64,000 nucleotides of DNA from Arenicola marina (taxonomy: Eukaryota > Annelida > Polychaeta > Arenicolidae): NCBI GenBank assembly GCA_964019135.1, contig OZ025265.1, positions 4,842,318-4,906,317 of the forward strand. Reading direction: 5' to 3'. The translations under genes were made by a program, and so were the position numbers. Within the stretch, counting starts at the first letter, position 1; every line of letters begins with the position of its first letter. Below are positions 23,080 to 34,200 of this stretch, piece after piece. The notes beneath the pieces are model-generated. The model saw only the letters and a list, made by a program, of their open reading frames with translations, made no database searches and had not been told where the DNA came from.

Positions 23080-23947
23080 GTTACTTTGGTGAGAATAATA
23101 GTTTTACTTTTATAGGATACTGGGGTGGGGGGTGGGGTTGGGGGGGGGGGGGTATATGAAGCTCATCGAGTCACTTGGGTGAGAATAATAGTACGTTTTA
23201 CTTTTAGACCTATATAACACCCATATACAAGTTTTACGGCACCGCAAATCTGGTAATAAAAACCTTGTGTTACAAAATAAGTATTGTATTGAATTGAATT
23301 AATATGTAGTCGATTATTGTGGGCTCGCATTACTGACTAACGTTATCAGGTAGCCGTTGCGCCCGAATTATAAAATTTTGAGCGTGATACCGTGATAAAT
23401 ACCACATAAAAACGACTTATGTTTCTTGCATCCTACAAAACAGGAGATATATATTTTACCATAGTGCTTAAAAACACAATAGACTATTTTATGGAATTCT
23501 TCAGTATGCTATAGAATTGTATAGTAATTACTATAGTATTCTCTACATTTCACTATGGTAATTTAAAATACTACAGTCCCTTTAAAGAATCTATAGTACC
23601 TCTAATTCTATAGAATTCAATAGTAATTACTATAGTAATCTCTATATTTTACTATAGCAATTTAATATACTATAGTACCTTTATAGAATTCTATGGTACC
23701 TATAGAATTCTATAGTAATTACTATAGTAATCCATAGAATTTACCATAGTAATTTAAAATACTGTAGTACCTTTATAGAATGCTATAGTACCTATAGAAT
23801 TCTCTAGTAATTACTATAGTAATCAATAGAATTTACCATAGTAATTTAAAATGCTATAGTACAGTTATAGAATTCTATAGTACCTATAAAATTCTATAGC
23901 AATTACTATAGTAGTCTGCAGAATTCCATAGCATATTTTTACATGGG
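23080..23947 (+). repeat. 3' module of the element, direct copy of 57,220-58,101
   Basis: From GTTACTTTGGTGAGAATAAT to TTTTTACATGGG this module matches 57,220-58,101 on the same strand at about 93-95 percent by eye. Shared landmarks are a G-run, TATTGTATTGAATTGAATTA, CAGGTAGCCGTTGCGCCCGA and GAGCGTGATACCGTGATAAA. The last 480 bp are the right subterminal array. Confidence 0.9.
23465..23947. repeat. Right subterminal array, period about 91 bp
   Basis: About five units, each with ATAGTAATTACTATAG (a perfect palindrome), GTAATTTAAAATA and TATAGAATTCTATAG. GTAATTT recurs at about 23,568, 23,657, 23,749 and 23,841. Confidence 0.85.
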
Positions 23948-23953
23948 TATATA

Positions 23954-23962
23954 CCATTATTA
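23954..23962. repeat. Right copy of candidate 9-bp target-site duplication
   Basis: CCATTATTA, identical to 20,847-20,855. Confidence 0.6.
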
Positions 23963-23999
23963 ATTGGTATTACTTATTATTTATTCTTAATAATTATTA

Positions 24000-24215
24000 T
24001 GTACTATTATTATATACCGTGGTCCGTCGGCCTTTCAGTGTACATGTTTACATAAAGGGTCTCATTACTTCTGTGACCAGGCAACCTGCGAGTGGTACTG
24101 GTCGCTACATACTGCATTGTCAAAGAATAGAAGCGGATAGTACAGTCTGGCACTTTTTGCTACTCGTTATCGCTGATCACATGTAAATGTGCCCTAAGCA
24201 GCAGTTTTTTATCTA
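24000..24215 (-). repeat. Inverted duplication, right arm, block B'
   Basis: Reverse complement of 4,872-5,090. On the plus strand it reads CCGTCGGCCTTTCAGTGT, then ATGTTTACATAAAGGG, CTGGTCGCTACATA and TAGAAGCGGAT. It is directly joined to block A' (no insertion), unlike the left arm. Confidence 0.85.
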
Positions 24216-24775
24216 CGTAATAACCTTTCGCTCTTTATTTCTGAAGCTTATTGCACACACTGTTTTCCGTTAGTGTTAAATGATATGATGTTAATGATGT
24301 AGTACCCACGGCGGCCACCGTGTGCCGCAAGAATATACACGGATAGGGAATATATGCGTTTTCAACAACATTTTTTAGCATGTAAAAATTCGATTGGTTT
24401 CTGCATGGCGCAATCAAGCAGCAGTGCATTAAATAATTAAAGCTGCTAATACAACAATGTTTCACTTACATTATGATGTTGAACACATTTTGGTAAAACG
24501 TTCTGGTATAGTTGTCAGACTGTGTAAATGTTAACTCGATGAAAAATAAATGTTTCATAATGAAAAAAACTGCGGTAATGCGAAAATGTTGATGACGTAG
24601 TACACAAGAAAGCCACACTTTCCCACATTAGATGCATTAACTTGGCCAGCATGTCCTTTTTTATTGCATACAATATTTATGAACTTATATGATAAGAATA
24701 TAAATGCATCATTTCCAGTCATAACTATTGTTTAAGTTTTCCAAGAAAATTATTGCTGTATGCGTAAATTTAACT
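24216..24775 (-). repeat. Inverted duplication, right arm, block A'
   Basis: Reverse complement of 1,237-1,832. Plus-strand anchors are TTTTCCGTTAGTGTTAAAT, GCATGTAAAAAT with GATTGGTTTC, ATATAAATGCATCAT and CCAAGAAAATTATTGCTGTA. It marks the right limit of the inverted duplication; I found no homology beyond about 24,775. Confidence 0.85.
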
Positions 24776-25389
24776 AATGATTGTACGAATAATACAAATC
24801 TTCGTCATTTCAAGCGTTTTTCAGCTCAAACTCTTCATTGTCCTCCGTGGTATCATGGTTTTTCTAACATATGTTTGAGGTAATACCATAGACTGTGCGA
24901 TGGCAAATGTAGGTTAGCATGAACTCAAAGTCAACTCCTCAAGACCGAAGGCCCTCCTTCAAGAAATTGATAATCCTTATGTGTCACCAACGCCTTGACA
25001 CCCTGCAGAAAGTATGCCTGGGCGACAGGGCGACACATAAGAGGCTTACTACGGCTTGATGCCTGGGTTAAATGAAACAAAACGCCCAGCAGGCTGCCAT
25101 CCGCTGATGGATTTCATCACTGTAATTGAAATGAAACATAGAAAGATGGAAAGAGTATTTGGGTCACAGAATGTGACACGTCTCCACCGATAGTCATGTA
25201 TTCAGTGATCCGTTGTGTCACTGTAATTCGTGCACATTATGTAACATAGCTAATGGGTAAGGTTTTATGAGATGCAAAGGTTGTTATATTTTCATTGTCA
25301 TATGTACATATATCTCATCCGCTCATGTCATTTTATCATTGTCGGTCAATAGCACGTGTGCTAATGTTGATTGTTGACTTTTACATACC
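24776..25389. other. Unassigned DNA
   Basis: No gene or array. The last 150 bp could be the 3' part of a retroposon ending in the tail below. Confidence 0.4.
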
Positions 25390-25428
25390 GACGTTAAATA
25401 AAACTTTATCTTATCTTATCTTATCTCA
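25390..25428 (+). repeat. Retroposon-type tail: AATAAA followed by (TTATC)n
   Basis: GACGTTAAATAAAACTTTATC is followed by three TTATC units. A polyadenylation-like AATAAA directly upstream of a pentanucleotide tail is typical of the 3' end of a LINE or SINE in plus orientation. The body upstream is too diverged for me to name. Confidence 0.5.
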
Positions 25429-26071
25429 TAGAGGAGACATGTGGCAATGAGGGACAATACTCTATTATGACGTTTTCGATGTAATTTTGGGGTTCAGTAT
25501 AATCAGTATATCCCAACCCATCGACCCCACTGCCATGTAGCTCTGCGCAGGTCCTACACACTTTTCGCCTGAAGCGCCGCGGTGTCGTTCGTAACGCAGC
25601 AATTATGGCACGATTGCAGTTTGCTGAATTCAACCGGCGAGTATTGGCGATATCGTGGCAGACTACTCAGGCTTAGCAATGTGCGCCAATATCGCTTGAA
25701 GACCTGGATATTTCAATAAGTTTGTCTGTTTTTCATAAGCATCTATATCTGGCGTTTAATTCATGGCACTGTGAGGTTTAATCTCCGTCTAGTCTCATAA
25801 TTCATGTTAATACACATTCCTATTCCTACGTATTGGATCGTTCGACGACTCGTGTGGCTTCTAATGTCTAATGGCTGCTATTTAATCGTGGACTGCTTTG
25901 AATGTACGGCTATGTTCGGTGAGAATCTTAAAGCGGGATACCATAGAGAATCGTACCAAATGTCATAACGTAAATCGTAATTGCACTTAAGGCGCATATC
26001 GATTAAAGATTAATACAACGAGATGGACATGGTTTCCAAATGTTTGAGTGACATTCAATCACGGGCGAGAC
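25429..26071. other. Unassigned DNA left of the G-rich satellite
   Basis: No recognisable gene; a 70-codon minus-strand frame (25,421-25,633) has no known motif. The satellite begins at about 26,072, after GGGCGAGACC. Confidence 0.45.
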
Positions 26072-27299
26072 CTGGCAGTCGGAAATGGGAGGGCGGTGTG
26101 GTGGAGGGGGTGGCAGTGGGGAATGGGAGGGCGGTGTGGTGGAGGGGAGTGGCTATGGGGAATGGGAGGGCGGTGTGGCGGAGGGGAGTGGCTATGGGGA
26201 ATGAGAGGGCGGTGTAGTGGAGGGCAGTGGCTATGGGGAATGGGTGGACGGTGTGGTGGAGGGGAGTGGCTATGGGGAATGAGAGGGCGGTGTGGTGGAG
26301 GGGAGTGGCTATGGGAAATGGGAGGGCGGTGTGGTGGAGGGCAGTGGCTATGGAATGGGAGGGCGATGTGGTGGAGGGGAGTGGCTATGGGGAATGGGAG
26401 GGCGGTGTGGTGGAGGGCAGTGGCTATGGAATGGGAGGGCGATGTGGTGGAGGGGAGTGGCTATGGGGAATGGGAGGGCGGTGTGGTGGAGGGGAGTGGC
26501 TATGGGAAATGGGAGGGCGGTGTGGTGGAGGGGGTGGCTATGAGAAATGGGAGCGCGGTGTGGCGGAGGGGAGTGGCTATGGGAAATGGGAGGGCGGTGT
26601 GGTGGAGGGGAGTGGCTATGGGGAATGGGAGGGCGGTGTGGTTGAGGGGCGTGGCTATGGGAAATGGGAGGGCGGTGTGGTGGAGGGGAGTGGCTATGGG
26701 GAATGGGAGGGCGGTGTGGTGGAGGGGAGTGGCTATGGGGAATGGGAGGGCGGTGTGGTTGAGGGGCGTGGCTATGGGAAATGGGAGGGCGGTGTGGTGG
26801 AGGGGAGTGGCTATGGGGAATGAGAGGGTGGTGTGGTGGAGGGGAGTGGCTATGGGGAATGGGAGAGCGGTGTAGTGGAGGGGAGTGGCTATGGGGAATG
26901 AGAGGGTGGTGTGGTGGAGGGGAGTGGCTATAAGGAATGGGAGGTCGGTGTAGTGGAGGGGGTGGCTATGGGGAATGGGAGGGCGGTGTGGTGGAGGGGA
27001 GTGGCTATGGGGAATGAGAGGGTGGTGTGGTGGAGGGGAGCGGCTATGAGGAATGGGAGGGCGGTGTAGTGGAGGGGATCGGCTATGGGGAATGGGAGGG
27101 CGGTGTGGTGGAGGGGAGTGGCTATGGGGAATGGGAGGGCGGTGTGGTTGAGGGGAGTGGCTACTAGGGGAATCGGAGGGCGGTGTGGTGGAGGGGAGTG
27201 GCTATGGGGAATGGGAGGGCGGTGTGGTGGAGGGGAGTGGCTACTAGGGGCATGAGAGGTCGGTGTGGTGGAGTGGAGTGGCTACTAGGGGAATGGGAG

Positions 27300-30200
27300 G
27301 GCGGTGTGGTGGAGGGCAGTGACTACTAGGGGAATGGGAGGGCGGTGTGGTCTAGGGGACTGGCTACTAGGGGAATGGGAGAGCAATGTGGTGGAGGGCA
27401 GTGGCTATGGGGAATGGGAGAGCGGTGTGGTGGAGGGGAGTGGCTATGGGGAATGGAAGGGCGGTGTGGTGGAGGGGAGTGGCTATGGGGAATGGGAGGG
27501 CGGTGTGGTGGAGGGGGTGGCAGTGGGAAATGGGAGGGCGGTGTGATGGAGGGGAGAGACTATGGGGAATGGGAGATCGGTGTGGCGGTGGGGAGTGGCT
27601 ATGGGGAGAGATAGGCCGGTGTGGTGGATGGGGTGTCAGTGGGGAATGGGAGGGCGGTGTCGTTGAGGGGAGTGGCTATGGAGAATGGGAGGGCGGTGTG
27701 GTGGAGGGGAGTGGCTATGGGGAATGGGAGGGCGGTGTGGTGGAGGGGAGTGGCTATGGGGAATGGGAGGGCGGTGTGGTGGAGTGGAGTGGCTATGGGG
27801 AATAGGAGGGCGATGTGGTGGAGGGCAATGGCTGTGGGGAATGGGAGGGCGGTGTGGTGGAGGGCAGTGGCTATGGGGAATGGGAGGTCGGTGTGGTGGA
27901 GGGGAGTGGCTATGGGGAATGGGAGAGCGGTGTGGTGGAGGGGAATGGCTATGGGGAATGGCAGGGCGGTGTGGTGGAGGGGAGTGGCTCTGGGGAATGG
28001 GAGGGCGATGTGGTGGAGGGCAGTGGCTATGGGGAATGGGAGAGCGGTGTCGTGGAGGGCAGTGGCTATGGGGAATGGGAGGGCGGTGTGGGCGAGGGGG
28101 GTGGCTATGGGGAATGGGAGGGCGATGTGGTGGAGGGGAGTGGCTATGGGGAATGGGAGGGCGGTGTGGTGGAGGGGAGTGGCTATGGGGAATGGGAGGG
28201 CGGTGTGGTGGAGGGCAGTGGCTATGGGGAATGGGAGGGCGGTGTGGCGGTGGGGAGTGGCTATGGGGAATGTGAGGGCGGTGTGGTGGAGGAGGTGGCT
28301 ATGGGGAATGGGAGGGCGGTGTGGTGGAGGGGAGTGGCTATGGGAAATGGGAGGGCGGTGTGGTGGAGGGGAGTGGCTATGGGGAATGGGAGGGCGATGT
28401 GGTGGAGGGCAGTGGCTATGGGGAATGGGAGGGCGGTGTGGTGGAAGGGAGTGGCCATGGGGAATGGGAGGGCGGTGTGGTGGAGGGGAGTGGCTATGGG
28501 GAATGGGAGGGCGGTGTGGCGGTGGGCAGTGGCTATGGGGAATGTGAGGGCGGTGTGGTGGAGGGGGTGGCTATGGGGAATGGGAGGGCGGTGTGGTGGA
28601 GGGGAGTGGCTATGGGAAATGGGAGGGCGGTGTGGTGGAGGGGAGTGGCTATGGGGAATGGGTGGGCGGTGTGGTGGAGGGGAATGTCCATGGGGAATGG
28701 GAGGGCGGTGTGGTGGAGGGCAGTGGCTATGGAATTGGAGAGCGGTGTGGTGGAGGGGAGTGGCTATGGGAAATGGGAGGGCGGTGTGGCGGAGGGGAGT
28801 GGCTATGGGAAATGGGAGGACGGTGTGGCGGTGGGGAGTGGCTGTGGGGAATGTGAGGGCGGTGTGGTGGATGGGGTGGCTATGGGGAATGGGAGGGCGG
28901 TGTGGTGGAGGGGAGTGGCTATGGGAAATGGGAGGGCGGTGTGGTGGAGGGGAGTGGCTATGGGGAATGGGAGGGCGGTGTGGTGGAGGGGAGTGGCCAT
29001 GAGGAATGAGAGGGTGGTTTGGTGGAGGGGAGTGGCTATGGGGAATGGGAGGGCGGTGTGGTTGAGGGGCGTGGCTATGGGAAATGGGAGGGCGGTGTGG
29101 TGGAGGGGAGTGGCTATGGGGAATGAGAGGGTGGTGTGGTGGAGGGGAGTGGCTATGGGGAATGGGAGAGCGGTGTAGTGGAGGGGAGTGGCTATGGGGA
29201 ATGAGAGGGTGGTGTGGTGGAGGGAGTGGCTATAAGGAATGGGAGGGCGGTGTAGTGGAGGGGATCGGCTATTGGGAATTGGAGGGCGGTGTGGTGGAGG
29301 GGAGTGGCTACTAGGGGAATGGGAGGGCGGTGTGGTGGAGGGGAGTGGCTATGGGAAATGGGAGGGCGGTGTAGTGGAGGGGATCGGCTATGGGGAATCG
29401 GAGGGCGGTGTGGTGGAGGGGAGTGGCTACTAGGGGAATGGGAGGGCGGTGTGGTGGAGGGGAGTGGCTACTAGGGGAATGGGAGGGCGGTGTGGTGGAG
29501 GGGATCGGCTATGGGGAATGGGAGGGCGGTGTGGTGGAGGGGAGTGGCTACTAGGGGAATAAGAGAGCGGTGTGGTGGAGGGGCGTGGCTATGGGGAATG
29601 GGGGGGCGGTGTGGTGGAGGGGATTGGCTATGGGAAATGGGAGAGCGGTGTGGTGGAGGGGAGTGGCTATGGGGAATGGGAGGGCGGTGTGGTGGAGGGG
29701 AGTGGCTATGGGAAATGGGAGAGCGGTGTGGTGGAGGGGAGTGGCTATGGGGAATGGGAGGGCGGTGTGGTGGAGGGGGTGGCTATGGGAAATAGGAGAG
29801 CGGTGTGGTGGAGGGGGGTGGCTATGGGAAATAGGAGAGCGGTGTGGTGGAGGGGCTGGCAGTGGGGAATGAGAGGGCGGTGTGGTTGAGGGGAGTGGCT
29901 ATGGAGAATAGGAGGGCGGTGTGGTGGAGGGGAGTGGCTATGGGGAATGGGAGGGCGATGTGGTGGAGGGGAGTGGCTATGGAGAATGGGAGGGCGGTGT
30001 GGCGGAGGGGAGTGGCTATGGGGAATGAGAGGGCGGTGTAGTGGAGGGCAGTGGCTATGGGGAATGGGTGGGCGGTGTGGTGGAGGGGAGTGGATATGGG
30101 GAATGAGAGGGCGGTGTAGTGGAGGGGAGTGGGTATGGGGAATGGGTGGGCGGTGTGGTGGAGGGGAGTGGCCATGGGGAATGGGAGGGCGGTGTGGTGG

Positions 30201-31205
30201 AGGGCAGTGGCTATGGAATGGGAGGGCGATGTGGTGGAGGGGAGTGGCTATGGGGAATGGGAGGGCGGTGTGGTGGAGGGGAGTGGCTATGGGGAATGAG
30301 AGGGCGGTGTGGTGGAGGGGAGAGGCTATGGGGAATGAGAGGGCGGTGTGGTGGAGGGGAGTGGCCCTGGGAAATGGGAGCGCGGTGTGGCGGAGGGGAG
30401 TGGCTATGGGGAATGGGAGGGCGGTGTGGTGGAGGGGAGTGGCTATGGGGAATGAGAGGGCGGTGTGGTGGAGGGGAGTGGCCATGGGAAATGGGAGCGC
30501 GGTGTGGCGGAGGGGAGTGGCTATGGGGAATGGGAGGGCGGTGTGGTTGAGGGGCGTGGCTATGGGAAATGGGAGGGCGGTGTGGTGGAGGGGAGTGGCT
30601 ATGGGGAATGAGAGGGTGGTGTGGTGGAGGGGAGTGGCTATGGGGAATGGGAGAGCGGTGTAGTGGAGGGGAGTGGCTATGGGGAATGAGAGGGTGGTTT
30701 TGTGGAGGGGAGTGGCTATAAGGAATGGGAGGTCGGTGTAGTGGAGGGGGTGGCTATGGGGAATGGGAGGGCGGTGTGGTGGAGGGGAGTGGCTATGGGG
30801 AATGAGAGGGTGGTGTGGTGGAGGGCAGTGGCTATGGGGAATGGGAGGGCGGTGTGGTGGAGGGGAGTGGCTATGGGGAATGAGAGGGTGGTGTGGTGGA
30901 GGGCAGTGGCTATGGGGAATGAGAGGGTGGTGTGGTGGAGGGGAGCGGCTATGAGGAATGGGAGGGCGGTGTAGTGGAGGGGATCGGCTATGGGGAATGG
31001 GAGGGCGGTGTGGTGGAGGGGAGTGGCTATGGGGAATGGGAGGGCGGTGTGGTTGAGGGGAGTGGCTACTAGGGGAATCGGAGGGCGGTGTGGTGGAGGG
31101 GAGTGGCTATGGGGAATGGGAGGGCGGTGTGGTGGAGGGGAGTGGCTACTAGGGGCATGAGAGGTCGGTGTGGTGGAGTGGAGTGGCTACTAGGGGAATG
31201 GGAGG
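27300..31205. repeat. Higher-order repeat block 1 of the G-rich satellite (about 3.9 kb)
   Basis: The diagnostic variant GAGAGCAATGTGG, next to two GGCTACTAGGGG units and GTGTGGTCTAGGGGACTGG, occurs once here (27,381) and next at 31,286, a spacing of 3,905 bp. Monomer order matches block 2 over long runs. Block 2 is longer by about 16 monomers. Confidence 0.8.
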
Positions 31206-34200
31206 GCGGTGTGGTGGAGGGCCGTGGCTACTAGGGGAATGGGAGGGCGGTGTGGTCTAGGGGACTGGCTACTAGGGGAATGGGAGAGCAATGTGGTGGA
31301 GGACAGTGGCTATGGGGAATGGGAGAGCGGTGTGGTGGAGGGGAGTGGCTATGGGGAATGGAAGGGCGGTGTGGTGGAGGGGGTGGCAGTGGGAAATGGG
31401 AGGGCGGTGTGATGGAGGGGAGAGACTATGGGGAATGGGAGATCGGTGTGGCGGTGGGGAGTGGCTATGGGGAGTGATAGGGCGGTGTGGTGGATGGGGT
31501 GTCAGTGGGGAATGGGAGGGCGGTGTGGTTGAAGGGAGTGGCTATGGAGAATGGGAGGGTGGTGTGGTGGAGGGGAGTGGCTATGGGGAATGGGAGGGCG
31601 GTGTGGTGGAGGGGAGTGGCTATGGGGAATGGGAGGGCGGTGTGGTGGAGTGGAGTGGCTATGGGGAATAGGAGGGCGATGTGGTGGAGGGCAGTGGCTG
31701 TGGGGAATGGGAGGGCGGTGTGGTGGAGGGCAGTGGCTATGGGGAATGGGAGGTCGGTGTGGTGGAGGGGAGTGGCTATGGGGAATGGGAGAGCGGTGTG
31801 GTGGAGGGGAATGGCTATGGGGAATGGCAGGGCGGTGTGGTGGAGGGGAGTGGCTCTGGGGAATGGGAGGGCGATGTGGTGGAGGGCAGTGGCTATGGGG
31901 AATGGGAGAGCGGTGTCGTGGAGGGGAGTGGCTATGGGGAATGGGAGGGCGGTGTGGGCGAGGGGAGTGGCTATGGGGAATGGGAGGGCGATGTGGTGGA
32001 GGGGAGTGGCTATGGGGAATGGGAGGGCGGTGTGGTGGAGGGGAGTGGCTATGGGGAATGGGAGGGCGGTGTGGTGGAGGGCAGTGGCTATGGGGAATGG
32101 GAGGGCGGTGTGGCGGTGGGGAGTGGCTATGGGGAATGTGAGGGCGGTGTGGTGGAGGAGGTGGCTATGGGGAATGGGAGGGCGGTGTGGTGGAGGGGAG
32201 TGGCTATGGGGAATGGGAGGGCGATGTGGTGGAGGGGAGTGGCTATGGAGAATGGGAGGGCGGTGTGGCGGAGGGGAGTGGCTATGGGGAATGAGAGGGC
32301 GGTGTAGTGGAGGGCAGTGGCTATGGGGAATGGGTGGGCGGTGTGGTGGAGGGGAGTGGCTATGGGGAATGAGAGGGCGGTGTAGTGGAGGGGAGTGGGT
32401 ATGGGGAATGGGTGGTCGGTGTGGTGGAGGGGAGTGGCTATGGGGAATGGGAGAGCGGTGTGGTGGAGGGGAATGGCTATGGGGAATGGCAGGGCGGTGT
32501 GGTGGAGGGGAGTGGCTCTGGGGAATGGGAGGGCGATGTGGTGGAGGGCAGTGGCTATGGGGAATGGGAGAGCGGTGTCGTGGAGGGCAGTGGCTATGGG
32601 GAATGGGAGGGCGGTGTCGGCGAGGGGAGTGGCTATGGGGAATGGGAGGGCGATGTGGTGGAGGGGAGTGGCTATGGGGAATGGGAGGGCGGTGTGGTGG
32701 AGGGGAGTGGCTATGGGGAATGGGAGGGCGGTGTGGTGGAGGGCAGTGGCTATGGGGAATGGGAGGGCGGTGTGGCGGTGGGGAGTGGCTATGGGGAATG
32801 TGAGGGCGGTGTGGTGGAGGAGGTGGCTATGGGGAATGGGAGGGCGGTGTGGTGGAGGGGAGTGGCTATGGGAAATGGGAGGGCGGTGTGGTGGAGGGGA
32901 GTGGCTATGGGGAATGGGAGGGCGATGTGGTGGAGGGCAGTGGCTATGGGGAATGGCAGGGCGGTGTGGTGGAAGGGAGTGGCCATGGGGAATGGGAGGG
33001 CGGTGTGGTGGAGGGGAGTGGCTATGGGGAATGGGAGGGCGGTGTGGCGGTGGGCAGTGGCTATGGGGAATGTGAGGGCGGTGTGGTGGAGGGGGTGGCT
33101 ATGGGGAATGGGAGGGCGGTGTGGTGGAGGGGAGTGGCTATGGGAAATGGGAGGGCGGTGTGGTGGAGGGGAGTGGCTATGGGGAATGGGTGGGCGGTGT
33201 GGTGGAGGGGAATGTCCATGGGGAATGGGAGGGCGGTGTGGTGGAGGGCAGTGGCTATGGAATTGGAGAGCGGTGTGGTGGAGGGGAGTGGCTATGGGAA
33301 ATGGGAGGGCGGTGTGGCGGAGGGGAGTGGCTATGAGAAATGGGAGGACGGTGTGGCGGTGGGGAGTGGCTGTGGGGAATGTGAGGGCGGTGTGGTGGAT
33401 GGGGTGGCTATGGGGAATGGGAGGGCGGTGTGGTGGAGGGGAGTGGCTATGGGAAATGGGAGGGCGGTGTGGTGGAGGGGAGTGGCTATGGGGAATGGGA
33501 GGGCGGTGTGGTGGAGGGGAGTGGCCATGAGGAATGAGAGGGTGGTTTGGTGGAGGGGAGTGGCTATGGGGAATGGGAGGGCGGTGTGGTTGAGGGGCGT
33601 GGCTATGGGAAATGGGAGGGCGGTGTGGTGGAGGGGAGTGGCTATGGGGAATGAGAGGGTGGTGTGGTGGAGGGGAGTGGCTATGGGGAATGGGAGAGCG
33701 GTGTAGTGGAGGGGAGTGGCTATGGGGAATGAGAGGGTGGTGTGGTGGAGGGAGTGGCTATAAGGAATGGGAGGGCGGTGTAGTGGAGGGGATCGGCTAT
33801 TGGGAATTGGAGGGCGGTGTGGTGGAGGGGAGTGGCTACTAGGGGAATGGGAGGGCGGTGTGGTGGAGGGGAGTGGCTATGGGAAATGGGAGGGCGGTGT
33901 AGTGGAGGGGATCGGCTATGGGGAATCGGAGGGCGGTGTGGTGGAGGGGAGTGGCTACTAGGGGAATGGGAGGGCGGTGTGGTGGAGGGGAGTGGCTACT
34001 AGGGGAATGGGAGGGCGGTGTGGTGGAGGGGATCGGCTATGGGGAATGGGAGGGCGGTGTGGTGGAGGGGAGTGGCTACTAGGGGAATAAGAGAGCGGTG
34101 TGGTGGAGGGGCGTGGCTATGGGGAATGGGGGGGGCGGTGTGGTGGAGGGGATTGGCTATGGGAAATGGGAGAGCGGTGTGGTGGAGGGGAGTGGCTATG

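Larger units (their letters stand above)
20856..23953 (+). mobile_element. 3.1-kb transposon-like element with subterminal TATAG arrays, inserted between B' and C'
   Basis: The element begins CCCATGTCGTGAAG and ends TTACATGGGTATATA, with CCCATGT/ACATGGG as a 7-bp inverted terminal motif. CCATTATTA lies on both sides as a probable 9-bp target duplication. In the left arm the flanking blocks B and C are contiguous (5,090/5,091), which supports insertion. Arrays rich in CTATAGAATTCTATAG lie at both ends (20,868-21,290 and 23,465-23,947). A TTAA-flanked MITE is nested inside at 22,266-22,625. I see no transposase frame; the longest open frames are about 75 codons. It is therefore likely non-autonomous. 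Its 3' 870 bp recurs at 57,220-58,101. Superfamily not assigned. Confidence 0.65.

Noticed and set aside
1237..24775. Polinton/Maverick-type giant transposon defined by the long inverted arms
   Set aside because: No polymerase, integrase, protease or capsid frames lie in the spacer, no matching 6-bp flanks were found, and the arms are interrupted differently. I therefore keep only the neutral label inverted duplication.
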